Part shown: positions 1-8,405 of the stretch, one piece after another
Numbering within the stretch: the stretch's first letter is position 1
Layout of the letters: the number at the start of each line of letters is the position of its first letter
Assembly (NCBI RefSeq): GCF_036226525.1
Contig: NZ_CP108487.1
Coordinates: forward strand, 8,060,001 to 8,124,000
Length of the DNA: 64,000 nucleotides
Source of the DNA: Kribbella sp. NBC_01245
GTDB taxonomy: Bacteria; Actinomycetota; Actinomycetes; Propionibacteriales; Kribbellaceae
Direction: 5' to 3'
Notes under the pieces: generated by a model
Told to the model about the DNA's origin: nothing
What the model saw: the letters and a program-made list of their open reading frames with translations, nothing else
The model's database searches: none
Position numbers and translations under genes: made by a program

Positions 1-444
1 GATGGCGCCGGCGGTTCGTTCGGCGGCGACCTTCAGCACCTTCGGGCCAAGGGCCGCGAGCAGCCGGCCGGCCACCGGGACCTTGCCTTCGTCGAGGGCG
101 TCCAGGTACTCGATGACCTTGTCGTACGGCGAGCTGTAGACCGCGCTCTGCTCCGGATGGCCGATGCCGACACCGAGGATGAACCTGTTCGGATAGGCGT
201 CCACGAGCCGGTGGTACGACGCGGCGACTTCGGCCGGATTCGACGTCCACATGTTCACGATGCTGGTGCCGATCACCACCGAATTGGTGGCCTTCAGAAG
301 GTTCTCCGCGGCCTGCAGATCAGCTGTCGGAGAGCTGCCGAGCCAAAACGTGCCATATCCGAGCTGCTCCAGCCCTTGGGCCAACTCCGGAGTCCATTTG
401 TGCCACTGATGCCAGACCCCGAACCGCCCCAGCTCGACCGTCAC
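1..444 (-). CDS. LLM-class F420-dependent oxidoreductase, N-terminal part
   Basis: The first 148 codons are present, from a GTG start; the gene runs off the left edge of the window. The translation begins VELGRFGVWHQWHKWTPELA and contains the luciferase-like beta-barrel pattern with ATNSVVIGTSIVNMW and a FILGVGIGHPEQ loop. This is typical of the probable F420-dependent oxidoreductases (MSMEG_4141-like group), which transfer hydride from reduced deazaflavin F420. It is the last visible gene of a leftward cluster: its start lies 43 nt below the hydrolase stop, so co-transcription is likely. The substrate cannot be told from sequence. Confidence 0.8.
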   Translation of the reverse strand, partial: MTVELGRFGVWHQWHKWTPELAQGLEQLGYGTFWLGSSPTADLQAAENLLKATNSVVIGTSIVNMWTSNPAEVAASYHRLVDAYPNRFILGVGIGHPEQSAVYSSPYDKVIEYLDALDEGKVPVAGRLLAALGPKVLKVAAERTAGAI

Positions 445-487
445 GCCCTGCTCCTCTCGTCGGTGGGTTCATTCCACCACGAGGCGA

Positions 488-1360
488 TCAACCGGCTAGC
501 ACCGCGAGCAATTCCCGAGGTGCCTCCTCGGGGATGAAGTGCCCGCAGGGCAGGCCCTTACCGTCCAGGTCCGCCGCCCAGTGCGACCAGACCTCCAGTA
601 CGTCGAACCACTGCGGCAGGTCGCCGGAATCACCCCAGTAGACCCGCACCGGGCAGACGATCTTCCTCCCGGCGGCCAGGTCGGCCTCGTCGTGGTCCCG
701 GTCCACCGAGGCACCTGCGCGGTAGTCCTGGCACATCGCGTGCACGACCTCGGGCTTCAGCGCGGCCGAGACGTAGTCGGCGAGCGCACCCGGATGTACG
801 TCGACGGGATGTCCCGAGATCGCCGGACTGCCGTTCGGGAACAGGTACTCCGCGGGATCGCGGTTGATCTCGTCCTCTGGCACTGGACATGCCCTGGAGA
901 GCTTGTTCCAGTGCCACTCGCGCTGTAGCTCGTCCGGCTGTTTCTCGGCGGCACGCCACATGTCGGCCGTCGGCACGATGTCCAGCACGGTGAGCCGGGA
1001 AATGGACGCCGGATGATCCAGTGCCAGCCGATAGCCGACCCGGCCGCCTCTGTCATGCCCGACCACCTCGAACCGGTCATGCCCGAGTCTGCCCATCAGT
1101 TCGACCTGGTCGGCCGCCATCGCCCTTTTGGAATAGGCCTCGGCCGAATCGACCAGTGGCAGCCCGGAACCGCCGTACCCCCTCAAGTCCGGCAACACGA
1201 CAGTGCGGGTCTTAGCCAGTTCAGGCGCTACCAGATGCCACATGACGTGGGACTCCGGGAATCCGTGCAGTAGCAGGAGTGGCGGGCCGGAGCCGCCTAT
1301 CCGGCAGCGCACGTCGAATTGGGCCAACCGGATCGTCTGCACTTCGAAGTCGTCGAACAC
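488..1360 (-). CDS. alpha/beta-fold hydrolase, epoxide hydrolase/dehalogenase type
   Basis: A 290-residue soluble alpha/beta hydrolase. After a short N-terminus it shows the oxyanion-hole segment LLLLHGFPESHVMW, then the nucleophile elbow VVGHDRGGRVGY, in which Asp replaces Ser as in epoxide hydrolases and fluoroacetate/haloalkane dehalogenases. The catalytic His is in LPCGHFIPEEAP near the C-terminus. The reading frame stays open upstream, but a GTG 12 nt after AGGGG gives the normal family length; a TTG one codon earlier is possible. It starts 25 nt after the kinase gene stop and probably shares its mRNA. The true substrate is unknown. Confidence 0.85.
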   Translation of the reverse strand: MFDDFEVQTIRLAQFDVRCRIGGSGPPLLLLHGFPESHVMWHLVAPELAKTRTVVLPDLRGYGGSGLPLVDSAEAYSKRAMAADQVELMGRLGHDRFEVVGHDRGGRVGYRLALDHPASISRLTVLDIVPTADMWRAAEKQPDELQREWHWNKLSRACPVPEDEINRDPAEYLFPNGSPAISGHPVDVHPGALADYVSAALKPEVVHAMCQDYRAGASVDRDHDEADLAAGRKIVCPVRVYWGDSGDLPQWFDVLEVWSHWAADLDGKGLPCGHFIPEEAPRELLAVLAG

Positions 1361-1385
1361 CAAGGAATTAGTACCCCTGAAAACC

Positions 1386-2126
1386 TCAAAGATGCGCGGC
1401 GATCTCCGGAATCCGCTCCTCGAGACCGGCCAGCTGCCGCTCGGTCCGCTCGGGCTCACCGACCTTGGCCAGGTTGAGCATGCCGGGATCGCCAGCGGCC
1501 TGCCCTGCCCGGATGACCCGCACCGAACGCGCAACGCGAGCGGTAGCGCCCTTGAGGATCTCCAGTGGGTCGACACCGCCGTACGCATCCGCCATCAAGC
1601 GAAGACGCGCAGCCCGGTACGACGCGGCCAGTGGTGCCTCGTACAAGGGTGCTGTGTTCCATGCGGCGAACGCGATGTCGTCCAGCGGTTTGCCGGGGCC
1701 GGCCATGTCCCAATCGATCACGCCGACGAACCCGGACTTGTCGCCGACCCAGTTGTAGTAGCCGAAGTCGTGCATACAGACGATCTCGTCCGGCCCTAGC
1801 TCCGCACGGCTGTTACGCCATTGGATGACGCCTACAGGCCGGTACGACGCGACCACGCGGTGGTACTCCCTCAGCCAGCGCATGGCCGCCGCGAGCACGT
1901 CGTCCGATGGTGGCTCTGTGTAGGTATCACCTGGCAGAAAGTCGAGGATTTCCCGGCCCTGGTCGTCGAACCCGTGCACCCGCGGTACGCCGTACAGGTC
2001 GTGGTCAGCGAGGTGCTGGAGCAGCCCGTGCACAGCGGGTGTCCACGGCCCGGCAGGTCGTCGCACGGTGTCACCAACGCGCACCGCGCCGCCAACGTTG
2101 CCGCCGGGCAGAGCGATCTCTTCCAT
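1386..2126 (-). CDS. aminoglycoside phosphotransferase (APH)-family kinase
   Basis: 246 residues of the APH/choline-kinase fold. The catalytic loop reads CMHDFGYYNWV: Asp and the downstream Asn align with the usual HxD...N loop, although the His sits one position later than in the commonest version. The metal-binding motif is GVIDWDMAGPG. The N-terminal lobe is short and lacks a clear glycine loop. Such proteins phosphorylate small hydroxylated compounds and are often unrelated to resistance, so a resistance role is not claimed. It is the first gene of the leftward cluster and diverges from ald. Confidence 0.82.
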   Translation of the reverse strand: MEEIALPGGNVGGAVRVGDTVRRPAGPWTPAVHGLLQHLADHDLYGVPRVHGFDDQGREILDFLPGDTYTEPPSDDVLAAAMRWLREYHRVVASYRPVGVIQWRNSRAELGPDEIVCMHDFGYYNWVGDKSGFVGVIDWDMAGPGKPLDDIAFAAWNTAPLYEAPLAASYRAARLRLMADAYGGVDPLEILKGATARVARSVRVIRAGQAAGDPGMLNLAKVGEPERTERQLAGLEERIPEIAAHL

Positions 2127-2439
2127 TGGTCAACCCTTCGAGCTGTGATGTAAAAGCGCACGCAAAATTTTCGCTAAGAATCACGGAAACGACGCAGAAC
2201 TTGGGGAATTGGCGTGGAGTCGGAGCAAACCTCACGGACCGCCGTGGCGTCATACAGGAGTGTAATCGTTCTGCAGGGCGGCCGTGTGCGCGTCGCGTTA
2301 AGAACAGACCATCCCGTCCGGTGGTATGGACCTTGGAGGCTTACACTCGGCAGCGACCTAGCGGTATCACCCCTCATTCCGGCTGGGCCGCGGTGCCACG
2401 AAATCCCGTGAGCCGCTCACCCGAACAGAAGGGCAAGTT
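2127..2439. other. divergent intergenic region, kinase / ald
   Basis: 313 nt separate the divergent kinase and ald starts. The kinase-proximal part is AT-richer (around 2160-2175). A TACACT hexamer at about 2343 could be a -10 element for ald with a long leader. No ORF, tRNA or strong hairpin is evident, and no Lrp/AldR-like operator could be identified by eye. Confidence 0.4.
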
Positions 2440-3555
2440 GTGAAGGTCGGAGTACCGAAGGAAGTCAAGAACCACGAGTACCGGGTCGCCATCACCCCGG
2501 CGGGCGTGCACGAATTCGTGCGCAACGGACACGAGGTTCTGATCGAAAGGGAAGCCGGCGAGGGCTCATCCATTCCCGACGCCGAGTTCGTCGCGGCGGG
2601 AGCTCGTATCCTCGACTCCGCCGACGACGTGTGGGCCGACGCCGAGCTGGTGCTGAAGGTCAAGGAGCCGGTCGAAGAGGAGTACCACCGGATGCGCAAG
2701 GAGCAGGTGCTGTTCACCTACCTGCACCTGGCCGCCAGCCGGGACTGCACCTCCGCGCTGCTCAAGTCCGGCACGACTGGGATCGCCTATGAAACCGTGC
2801 AGGCCCCGGACGGGTCGCTGCCGCTGCTCGCGCCGATGAGCGAGGTCGCCGGCCGGCTCGCGCCGCAGGCCGGTGCCTACCACCTGATGCGTACCGGTGG
2901 CGGTCGCGGCATCCTGATGGGCGGTGTCTCCGGTGTGCACGCGGCCCGGGTCGTCGTCATCGGCGCCGGCGTCTCCGGCATGAACGCGGCCGCGATCGCG
3001 CTCGGGATGCAGGCCGAGGTGCAGCTGCTCGACCGCAACATCAACCGGCTGCGCGAGGCCGACCGGATCTACCAGGGCCACCTGCAGACGGTCGCGTCGA
3101 ACGCGTTCGAGGTCGAGCGGGCCGTGCTGTCCGCGGATATGGTCATCGGCGCCGTGCTGATCCCCGGTGCGAAGGCGCCGATGCTGATCAGCAACGAACT
3201 GGTCTCGCGGATGAAGCCCGGCAGCGTGCTCGTCGACATCTCGATCGACCAGGGCGGCTGTTTCGAGGACTCGCGCCCGACCACGCACGCCGATCCGGTC
3301 TACCGCGTGCACAACTCGTTGTTCTACTGCGTCGCGAACATGCCCGGCGCCGTACCGAACACCTCCACGCACGCACTCACCAACGTGACCTTGCCGTACG
3401 CCGTGGAGCTGGCCAACCTCGGCTGGCGCGAGGCGTGCAAGAAGGACCACAGCCTGGCCCTCGGCCTGAACACGCACGACGGTCACGTCACCTACGGGCC
3501 CGTCGCGGACGCACACGACCTGGACCATGTCGGCCTCGACGAGGTGCTGGCCTGA
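2440..3555 (+). CDS. ald: alanine dehydrogenase
   Basis: 371 residues, the usual length of the family. The enzyme interconverts L-alanine + NAD+ and pyruvate + ammonia + NADH. Active-site residues appear at the expected places: Arg15 (EYRVAI), Lys75 (LKVKEP), His96 (TYLHLAA) and the Asp of SIDQGG. The NAD-binding motif is VVVIGAGVSGMNAA. The GTG start follows GAAGGG. The stop codon overlaps the presumed CTG start of xerD by four bases, so the two are probably translated together. ald next to xerD and parA/scpAB is a recurrent actinobacterial arrangement. Confidence 0.96.
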   Translation: MKVGVPKEVKNHEYRVAITPAGVHEFVRNGHEVLIEREAGEGSSIPDAEFVAAGARILDSADDVWADAELVLKVKEPVEEEYHRMRKEQVLFTYLHLAASRDCTSALLKSGTTGIAYETVQAPDGSLPLLAPMSEVAGRLAPQAGAYHLMRTGGGRGILMGGVSGVHAARVVVIGAGVSGMNAAAIALGMQAEVQLLDRNINRLREADRIYQGHLQTVASNAFEVERAVLSADMVIGAVLIPGAKAPMLISNELVSRMKPGSVLVDISIDQGGCFEDSRPTTHADPVYRVHNSLFYCVANMPGAVPNTSTHALTNVTLPYAVELANLGWREACKKDHSLALGLNTHDGHVTYGPVADAHDLDHVGLDEVLA

Positions 3556-4472
3556 GCACGGAGATCACCCGGGCCGTCAGCTCGTACCTCGACCACCTCA
3601 CGGTCGAGCGCGGGCTGGCGGCCAACACCCTCGCGTCGTACCGCCGTGATCTCAAGCGGTACGTCGGATTCCTGGCGGAGGCCTCGGTTTCCGAGCTGTC
3701 CGGGATTTCGGAGGCCTCCGTCTCGGGCTTCTTGATGCGTTTGCGCGAGGGGGATGCGGACCACCCGCCGCTCACCACGTCGAGCGCGGGCCGGAGTGTC
3801 GTGGCGGTGCGGGGGTTTCACCGGTTTTGCTTGCGCGAGGGGTTGACCGGCACGGACCCGGCCGCCGCGGTCAAGCCGCCGCCGCCTCCGCAGCGGTTGC
3901 CGAAGGCGTTGTCGGTTGATGAGGTGACGCGCATTCTGAACGCGGCCGCGGGGGAGGACGTGTTGAACGCGCGGGATGCGGCGCTGCTCGAGTTCTTGTA
4001 CGGGACGGGCGCGCGCATCTCTGAGGCCGTCGGGCTGGATGTGGACGACATCGACATCGAGGCCGGCGCGGTTTTGCTGCGTGGCAAGGGCGGCAAGGAG
4101 CGGGTCGTACCGGTGGGGTCGTACGCGTTGGAGGCTCTGTCTGCTTATAAGGTCCGCGCTCGGCCCGAGTTGGTGTCGCGAGGGCGGGGCAGTCATGCGC
4201 TCTTTCTTAATGCGCGAGGTGGTCGGTTGTCTCGGCAGAGCGCGTGGACGGTTCTGCGCCGCGCGGCCGCGAAGGCTGGGATCGCGAAGGAGATCTCGCC
4301 GCACACCCTGCGCCACTCCTTCGCCACCCACCTCCTCGACGGCGGCGCCGACGTCCGCGTCGTCCAAGAGCTCCTAGGCCACGCCTCGGTGACCACCACC
4401 CAGGTCTACACCTTGGTAACCGTCGACAAACTCCGCGAAATCTACGCCACCACCCATCCAAGGGCCCTCTAG
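3552..4472 (+). CDS. xerD: tyrosine recombinase XerD
   Basis: Site-specific recombinase that resolves chromosome dimers at dif with XerC. From the proposed start it has 306 residues. The N-terminal SAM-like DNA-binding domain covers about 5-97 and the catalytic domain about 117-300. All six catalytic residues are visible: Arg155 (ARISE), Lys179 (RGKGGKER), His251 and Arg254 (HTLRH), His277 (GHAS) and Tyr286 (QVYT). No ATG, GTG or TTG lies near the natural N-terminus (STEITRAVSSYL); a CTG overlapping the ald stop as CTGA is the only sensible start. Later Met codons would remove half the N-terminal domain. Confidence 0.92.
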   Translation: MSTEITRAVSSYLDHLTVERGLAANTLASYRRDLKRYVGFLAEASVSELSGISEASVSGFLMRLREGDADHPPLTTSSAGRSVVAVRGFHRFCLREGLTGTDPAAAVKPPPPPQRLPKALSVDEVTRILNAAAGEDVLNARDAALLEFLYGTGARISEAVGLDVDDIDIEAGAVLLRGKGGKERVVPVGSYALEALSAYKVRARPELVSRGRGSHALFLNARGGRLSRQSAWTVLRRAAAKAGIAKEISPHTLRHSFATHLLDGGADVRVVQELLGHASVTTTQVYTLVTVDKLREIYATTHPRAL

Positions 4473-4522
4473 CCGGGCGAGCGAGCGGCTGTGTTTGTTG
4501 GCCAGCGAGTGGCCCCCCTTTA

Positions 4523-4615
4523 CTTTTCGTCCGCGAGTGGTCGCATCTGGTCCGGGGATGTGGGTGCCTGGTTGGGCGCCGCGCGGACCAGATGCGACCA
4601 CTCGCGGACGAAAAG
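4523..4615. repeat. 31-bp perfect inverted repeat between convergent genes
   Basis: Arms 4523-4553 and 4585-4615 are perfect reverse complements (31 of 31), with a 31-nt spacer. The outer flanks are C-rich and G-rich. It lies between xerD and the convergent SMP-30 gene, where a bidirectional terminator is expected, but it is far longer than an ordinary terminator stem and has no U-tract. Confidence 0.9.
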
Positions 4616-4672
4616 GGGGACCGCTCGCGGCAAAAGCAACCTGGCGGACGTTGGTTCATTTACGTGTGGGCG

Positions 4673-5490
4673 TTAGGACGGCGTGGTGGTCAGGATTTGG
4701 CCGGATCGGGTTGTCAGCATGTCGGGGCCGTAGTGGTTTGCGGTGATGAAGAGGGTTTGGCCGGTTGGGCCGCCTAGGGCGCAGGAGAAGGCGCCGCGGT
4801 CGACGTTGATGGTTGGAGGATCTCGCCGCCTTCGCGGATGTGGACGCATTGTTGCTTTGGGACGGAGGCGTACCAGATCGTGCCGTCAGCGGCTAGGCAG
4901 ATGCCGTCTGGGGCGGCGCCGTCGGGGAGGGCGGCCCAGATTCGGCGGTTGGTCAGGGTGGCGTTGGGGGTGACGTCGAAGGCGGTGAGGCGGTCGGCGT
5001 AGGACTCGGCCACGATCAGGGTCGAGCCGTCTGGGGTTAGGGCCATGCCGTTGGGGAAGGCGACGTTGTCGGCTACTTGGGTGACGCTGCCGTCGGGGGT
5101 GACCAGCGCGATGACGCCGGGCTGGAACTCGCCGTACGGGAACTCGAAGTTGATGCAGTTCACGTAGGCGTTGCCCTGCTGGTCGACGACGATCTCGTTC
5201 CAAGGGTGGGTGGATACGCCGGACAGGTCGGCGTACGTCGTCAGCGAACCGTCGTGCTCGCGGCACAGCACCCGGGACTCGCCGCCGGATACCACCAGCA
5301 GTCGGCCGTCCGGCAGCCAGTCGAAGCAGAACGGCATCGACGGCATCTCCAGTACGACCTCACTCCGGCCCTCCAGGTCGACCGCGATCAGCTGCCGCGC
5401 ACCCCAGTCGGAGAACCAGAGGCGGCCGTCGTGCCAGCGCGGCGACTCGACCATCACCAACTCGGTCATCAAGGCGGACAACTCGGACAT
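4673..5490 (-). pseudogene. SMP-30/gluconolactonase-family gene with apparent frameshift
   Basis: The intact frame (4774-5490, 238 residues) begins after GGGAG with ATG. It shows the beta-propeller signature of SMP-30/gluconolaconase/LRE proteins: VESPRWHDGRLWFSDW, NEIVVDQQGNAYVN, FPNGMALTPDGSTLIV and APDGICLAADG, which carry the metal-ligand Glu, Asn and Asp. After EGGEILQP it switches to a low-complexity ending. The next frame continues the family's last blade (DRGAFSCALGGPTGQTLF, then NHYGPDMLTT) to a TAA at 4673-4675. One base appears missing near 4811-4817. The full-length version would be about 272 residues. This may be a real frameshift or a sequence error. Confidence 0.8.
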
Positions 5491-5791
5491 GGTGAACTCC
5501 CTCGCTCGGGCACCCTGGTGGCGCCTTCATACCGGAGTAGAAGCCGCCGCGCGATTTTCGACATCCGGCGACCGATCGGCTTTGACGCCCGTCGTACGAG
5601 CCGGTGCAGCGTTGGGTGGTAGCAGGCTGCAGCCGCGCGAACACCCCGTGCGGTGGAACCCGCCTGGCGGGCGGAAAAGTCATCCCACAGCGGACGACCT
5701 GACCCCTCTACGGAGTGGCCGCTTGAGAGTGCTTGAATGCACGCCTACAGTCGCTGGGATCGCCCGTATCGGTGGAAAGGTTTGACGAGTT
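5491..5791. other. divergent intergenic region, SMP-30 gene / parA operon
   Basis: 301 nt between divergent starts. A GGAAAGG Shine-Dalgarno stands just upstream of the parA GTG. Otherwise only GC-rich sequence is seen; no recognisable parS (consensus TGTTTCACGTGAAACA) or other palindrome was found. Confidence 0.35.
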
Positions 5792-7048
5792 GTGAACGAG
5801 TCGACATACCCGGGCACCCCGCAGACCCCGTCGCAGGTGACACCGCTGTCGACGACCGAGTCTGCCCAGGCCCCGCACACCGGCCAGATCCCGCCCATCA
5901 CCACCGATTACAGCCATCCCGGGTACCACCAAAACGGCAATTCCGAACACAGCAGTAACGAACACGGCACCAGCGAGTTACCCCTTAACGAGAACCCGAA
6001 TACCGAGACCCCGGGCATCGCGCCCGCGAGCATCGAGTCACCGAGCACGGAGCCACTGAGCCCTGAGCCGGTGCGTGCCGAGCCCGTGAGCGATGGACAG
6101 ACCCAGGCGCGGCAGGTCAGCCCGCCCAACGGTTACGCCGAGATGCCCCGACCGACCCCGAAGCTGACCGCAGAGGATGTGGAGACCGCGACCGCCGGTG
6201 TGAAGAACAAGATCGGACCCACCGGTCGCCCCATGCCCGACCTTCCGGACATCCTGCCGCCGACCCGTCGTGGTCCGGCGCAGGTGATCGCGATGTGCAA
6301 CCAGAAGGGTGGCGTCGGTAAGACGACCACGACCATCAACCTCGGCGCCGCGATCGCCGAGACCGGCCGCAAGGTGCTGCTGATCGACTTCGATCCGCAG
6401 GGTTCGGCGTCGATCGGGCTGGGTGTGCAACCGCACGACCTGGACATCTCCGTCTACAACCTGCTGATGCAGCGCGACATCCGCCATGACGAGGTGATCC
6501 GGCCGACCCGGGTGGAGAACCTCGACCTGCTGCCGGCCAATATCGACCTTTCCGCGGCCGAGGTGCAGCTGGTCCAGGAAGTCGCCCGTGAGTACACGCT
6601 GCAGCGCGTGCTGGAGCCGATCATCCCGTTGTACGACGTGATCCTGATCGACTGCGCACCCAGCCTCGGCCTGCTCACGGTCAACGCCCTGACCGCGTCG
6701 AACGGCATCGTCGTACCGCTCGAGTGCGAGTTCTTCGCGCTGCGCGGACTGGCCATGCTGACCGACACCATCGGCAAGGTACAAGACCGTCTGAACCCGA
6801 AACTGGAGATCGTGGGCATTCTCGGCACCATGTTCGACGGCCGGACGACACATGCCCGCGAGGTGCTCGACCGTGTCGTCCAGGCCTTTGACGAGCGCGT
6901 CTTCCACACCGTCATCCGGCGCACGGTGAAGTTCCCCGAGACGACCGTCGTCGGCGAACCCATCACCACGTACGCGCCTTCCTCGTCCGCCGCGTCCCAA
7001 TACCGCGAGCTGGCCAAGGAGGTGCTGGCGCGTTGTCCCGCCGGGTGA
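5792..7048 (+). CDS. parA: ParA/Soj-family ATPase
   Basis: 418 residues. The deviant Walker A motif QKGGVGKTTTT is near 171-180, followed by LLIDFDPQGSAS and VILIDCAPSLGLL, giving a complete ParA ATPase domain from about 165 to the end. These ATPases bind DNA as ATP dimers and position chromosomes or other cargo. No ParB follows; the partner genes are scpA and scpB, the usual context of the second, non-origin ParA of Actinobacteria. The first ~160 residues are a low-complexity Pro/Ser/Thr/Glu/Asn-rich extension with no domain, well beyond the family's usual N-terminus. It heads an operon of overlapping genes. Confidence 0.93.
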   Translation: MNESTYPGTPQTPSQVTPLSTTESAQAPHTGQIPPITTDYSHPGYHQNGNSEHSSNEHGTSELPLNENPNTETPGIAPASIESPSTEPLSPEPVRAEPVSDGQTQARQVSPPNGYAEMPRPTPKLTAEDVETATAGVKNKIGPTGRPMPDLPDILPPTRRGPAQVIAMCNQKGGVGKTTTTINLGAAIAETGRKVLLIDFDPQGSASIGLGVQPHDLDISVYNLLMQRDIRHDEVIRPTRVENLDLLPANIDLSAAEVQLVQEVAREYTLQRVLEPIIPLYDVILIDCAPSLGLLTVNALTASNGIVVPLECEFFALRGLAMLTDTIGKVQDRLNPKLEIVGILGTMFDGRTTHAREVLDRVVQAFDERVFHTVIRRTVKFPETTVVGEPITTYAPSSSAASQYRELAKEVLARCPAG

Positions 7049-7359
7049 GCCTGCCGGGTGCCAGTGAACTCTTCGGCGGCACGGCACCCAGGCAGACACG
7101 CCCCGAGCCCTCCACGAACGGCACCGCGACCGAGGACCGAAAGTCCAGCGGCCGGGTCCGGCACGACACGAAGATCACCGTGTACGTGACCGAGGAGGAA
7201 CTGCTCGGGCTCGAACAGACACGTCTGGCGTTGCGCGCCGAGCACGGGCTGGCCGCTGACCGCGGCCGGATCGTGCGCGAGGCGATCGACGTCCTACTGG
7301 CCGACTTCGTCGAACGTGGTCCCGACTCGGTCCTGGTCCAACGGCTCCGGGCGCAATGA
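7033..7359 (+). CDS. small conserved protein with ribbon-helix-helix-like segment
   Basis: 108 residues from TTG. The start is set by AAGGAGG at 7016-7022, ten bases before the TTG; a GTG at 7045 that overlaps the parA stop is the alternative. Residues 1-45 are low complexity. The rest (KITVYVTEEELLGLEQTRLALR, broken here as strand plus helices, then GRIVREAIDVLLADF) looks like a MetJ/Arc-type fold. It overlaps parA by 16 nt and scpA by 4 nt, so it belongs to the segregation operon and may bind DNA, but no function is established. Confidence 0.7.
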   Translation: MSRRVSLPGASELFGGTAPRQTRPEPSTNGTATEDRKSSGRVRHDTKITVYVTEEELLGLEQTRLALRAEHGLAADRGRIVREAIDVLLADFVERGPDSVLVQRLRAQ

Positions 7360-8405
7360 CCTCCGGTTCGTCGTCTGCTCTCCCGATCGACTTGGACGCT
7401 CCCGTCGATCTGGAGAGTCCGCCGTCGTCCGGGCACAAGGGTTTCAGCGTTCATCTGGTCAACTTCGACGGGCCGTTCGACCTGTTGCTGCAGTTGATCG
7501 CCAAGCACAAGCTGGACATCACCGAGATCGCGTTGTCGCAGGTCACCGACGACTTCATCGCCCACATCAAGGCGGGCGGACCGAAGTGGGACCTGGACCA
7601 GACCTCGGAGTTCCTGCTCGTCGCGGCGACCCTGCTCGACCTGAAGGCCGCCCGGCTGTTGCCGCAGGCCGAGGTCGAGGACGCGGAGGACCTCGCGCTG
7701 CTGGAGGCCCGGGATCTGCTCTTCGCGCGCCTGTTGCAGTACCGCGCGTTCAAGCAGATCGCGGCACTGGTGAATCAGCGGATGGCCGAGGAGGCCAAGC
7801 GGTTCGCCCGGTCCGTGAGTATGGAACCGCGCTTCGCCGAACTGCTGCCCGAGGTGCTGCTGGGGATCGACCCGGCGGGGCTGGCGGCGTTGGCCGCGCG
7901 GGCGTTGGCGCCGAAGCCGATCGAGGAAGTTTCGCTTACGCACTTGCACGCGCCTTCGGTCACCGTGCGGGAGCAGGCGTTGGTGGTGGTCGATCGGTTG
8001 CGGTTCTCGCGTTCGCTGACCTTCCGGGACTTGATCGCCGATTCGCCGGACACGGTGACGACGGTCTGCCGGTTCTTGTCCCTGCTGGAGCTGTTCCGCG
8101 CTAGTGCTGTGGCTTTTGATCAGGTGACGCCGCTTGGTGAGCTGACGGTTCGTTGGACCGGTAGTGAGGAAGGCGACGTGCTGGTCAGCGCCGAGTTCGA
8201 CGAGGAGGCCAAGGCGCCTGAGGATGCCGAATCGGTCGACGCCGGTCCGGAGCCGGAGTTCGAGGCGCTTGCCGTTCTCACCGAAGACGATGTTGATGTG
8301 GATGAGCCGCAGTACGACGAAGGGGCCGGCGCGACCGCGGCCGACCCTGCGCCGGGTGAGGCCGGAGAAGCGACGCCCGGACCGAACGAGACGGAAGACC
8401 AGTGA
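7356..8405 (+). CDS. scpA: segregation and condensation protein A
   Basis: Kleisin subunit that bridges SMC heads in the SMC-ScpAB condensin complex. The characteristic N-terminal kleisin segment is clear (FDGPFDLLLQLIAKHKLDITEI, here about residues 38-60), followed by SEFLLVAATLLDLKAARLLP. The C-terminal winged helix is around 225-270. An acidic tail of about 75 residues follows. The ATG overlaps the previous stop as ATGA, and the stop overlaps the scpB start as GTGA, so translation is coupled through three genes. Confidence 0.95.
   Translation: MTSGSSSALPIDLDAPVDLESPPSSGHKGFSVHLVNFDGPFDLLLQLIAKHKLDITEIALSQVTDDFIAHIKAGGPKWDLDQTSEFLLVAATLLDLKAARLLPQAEVEDAEDLALLEARDLLFARLLQYRAFKQIAALVNQRMAEEAKRFARSVSMEPRFAELLPEVLLGIDPAGLAALAARALAPKPIEEVSLTHLHAPSVTVREQALVVVDRLRFSRSLTFRDLIADSPDTVTTVCRFLSLLELFRASAVAFDQVTPLGELTVRWTGSEEGDVLVSAEFDEEAKAPEDAESVDAGPEPEFEALAVLTEDDVDVDEPQYDEGAGATAADPAPGEAGEATPGPNETEDQ

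Noticed and set aside
5491..5791. parS sites near parA
   Set aside because: No match to the TGTTTCACGTGAAACA consensus was seen, in keeping with this being the scpAB-linked ParA rather than the origin copy.
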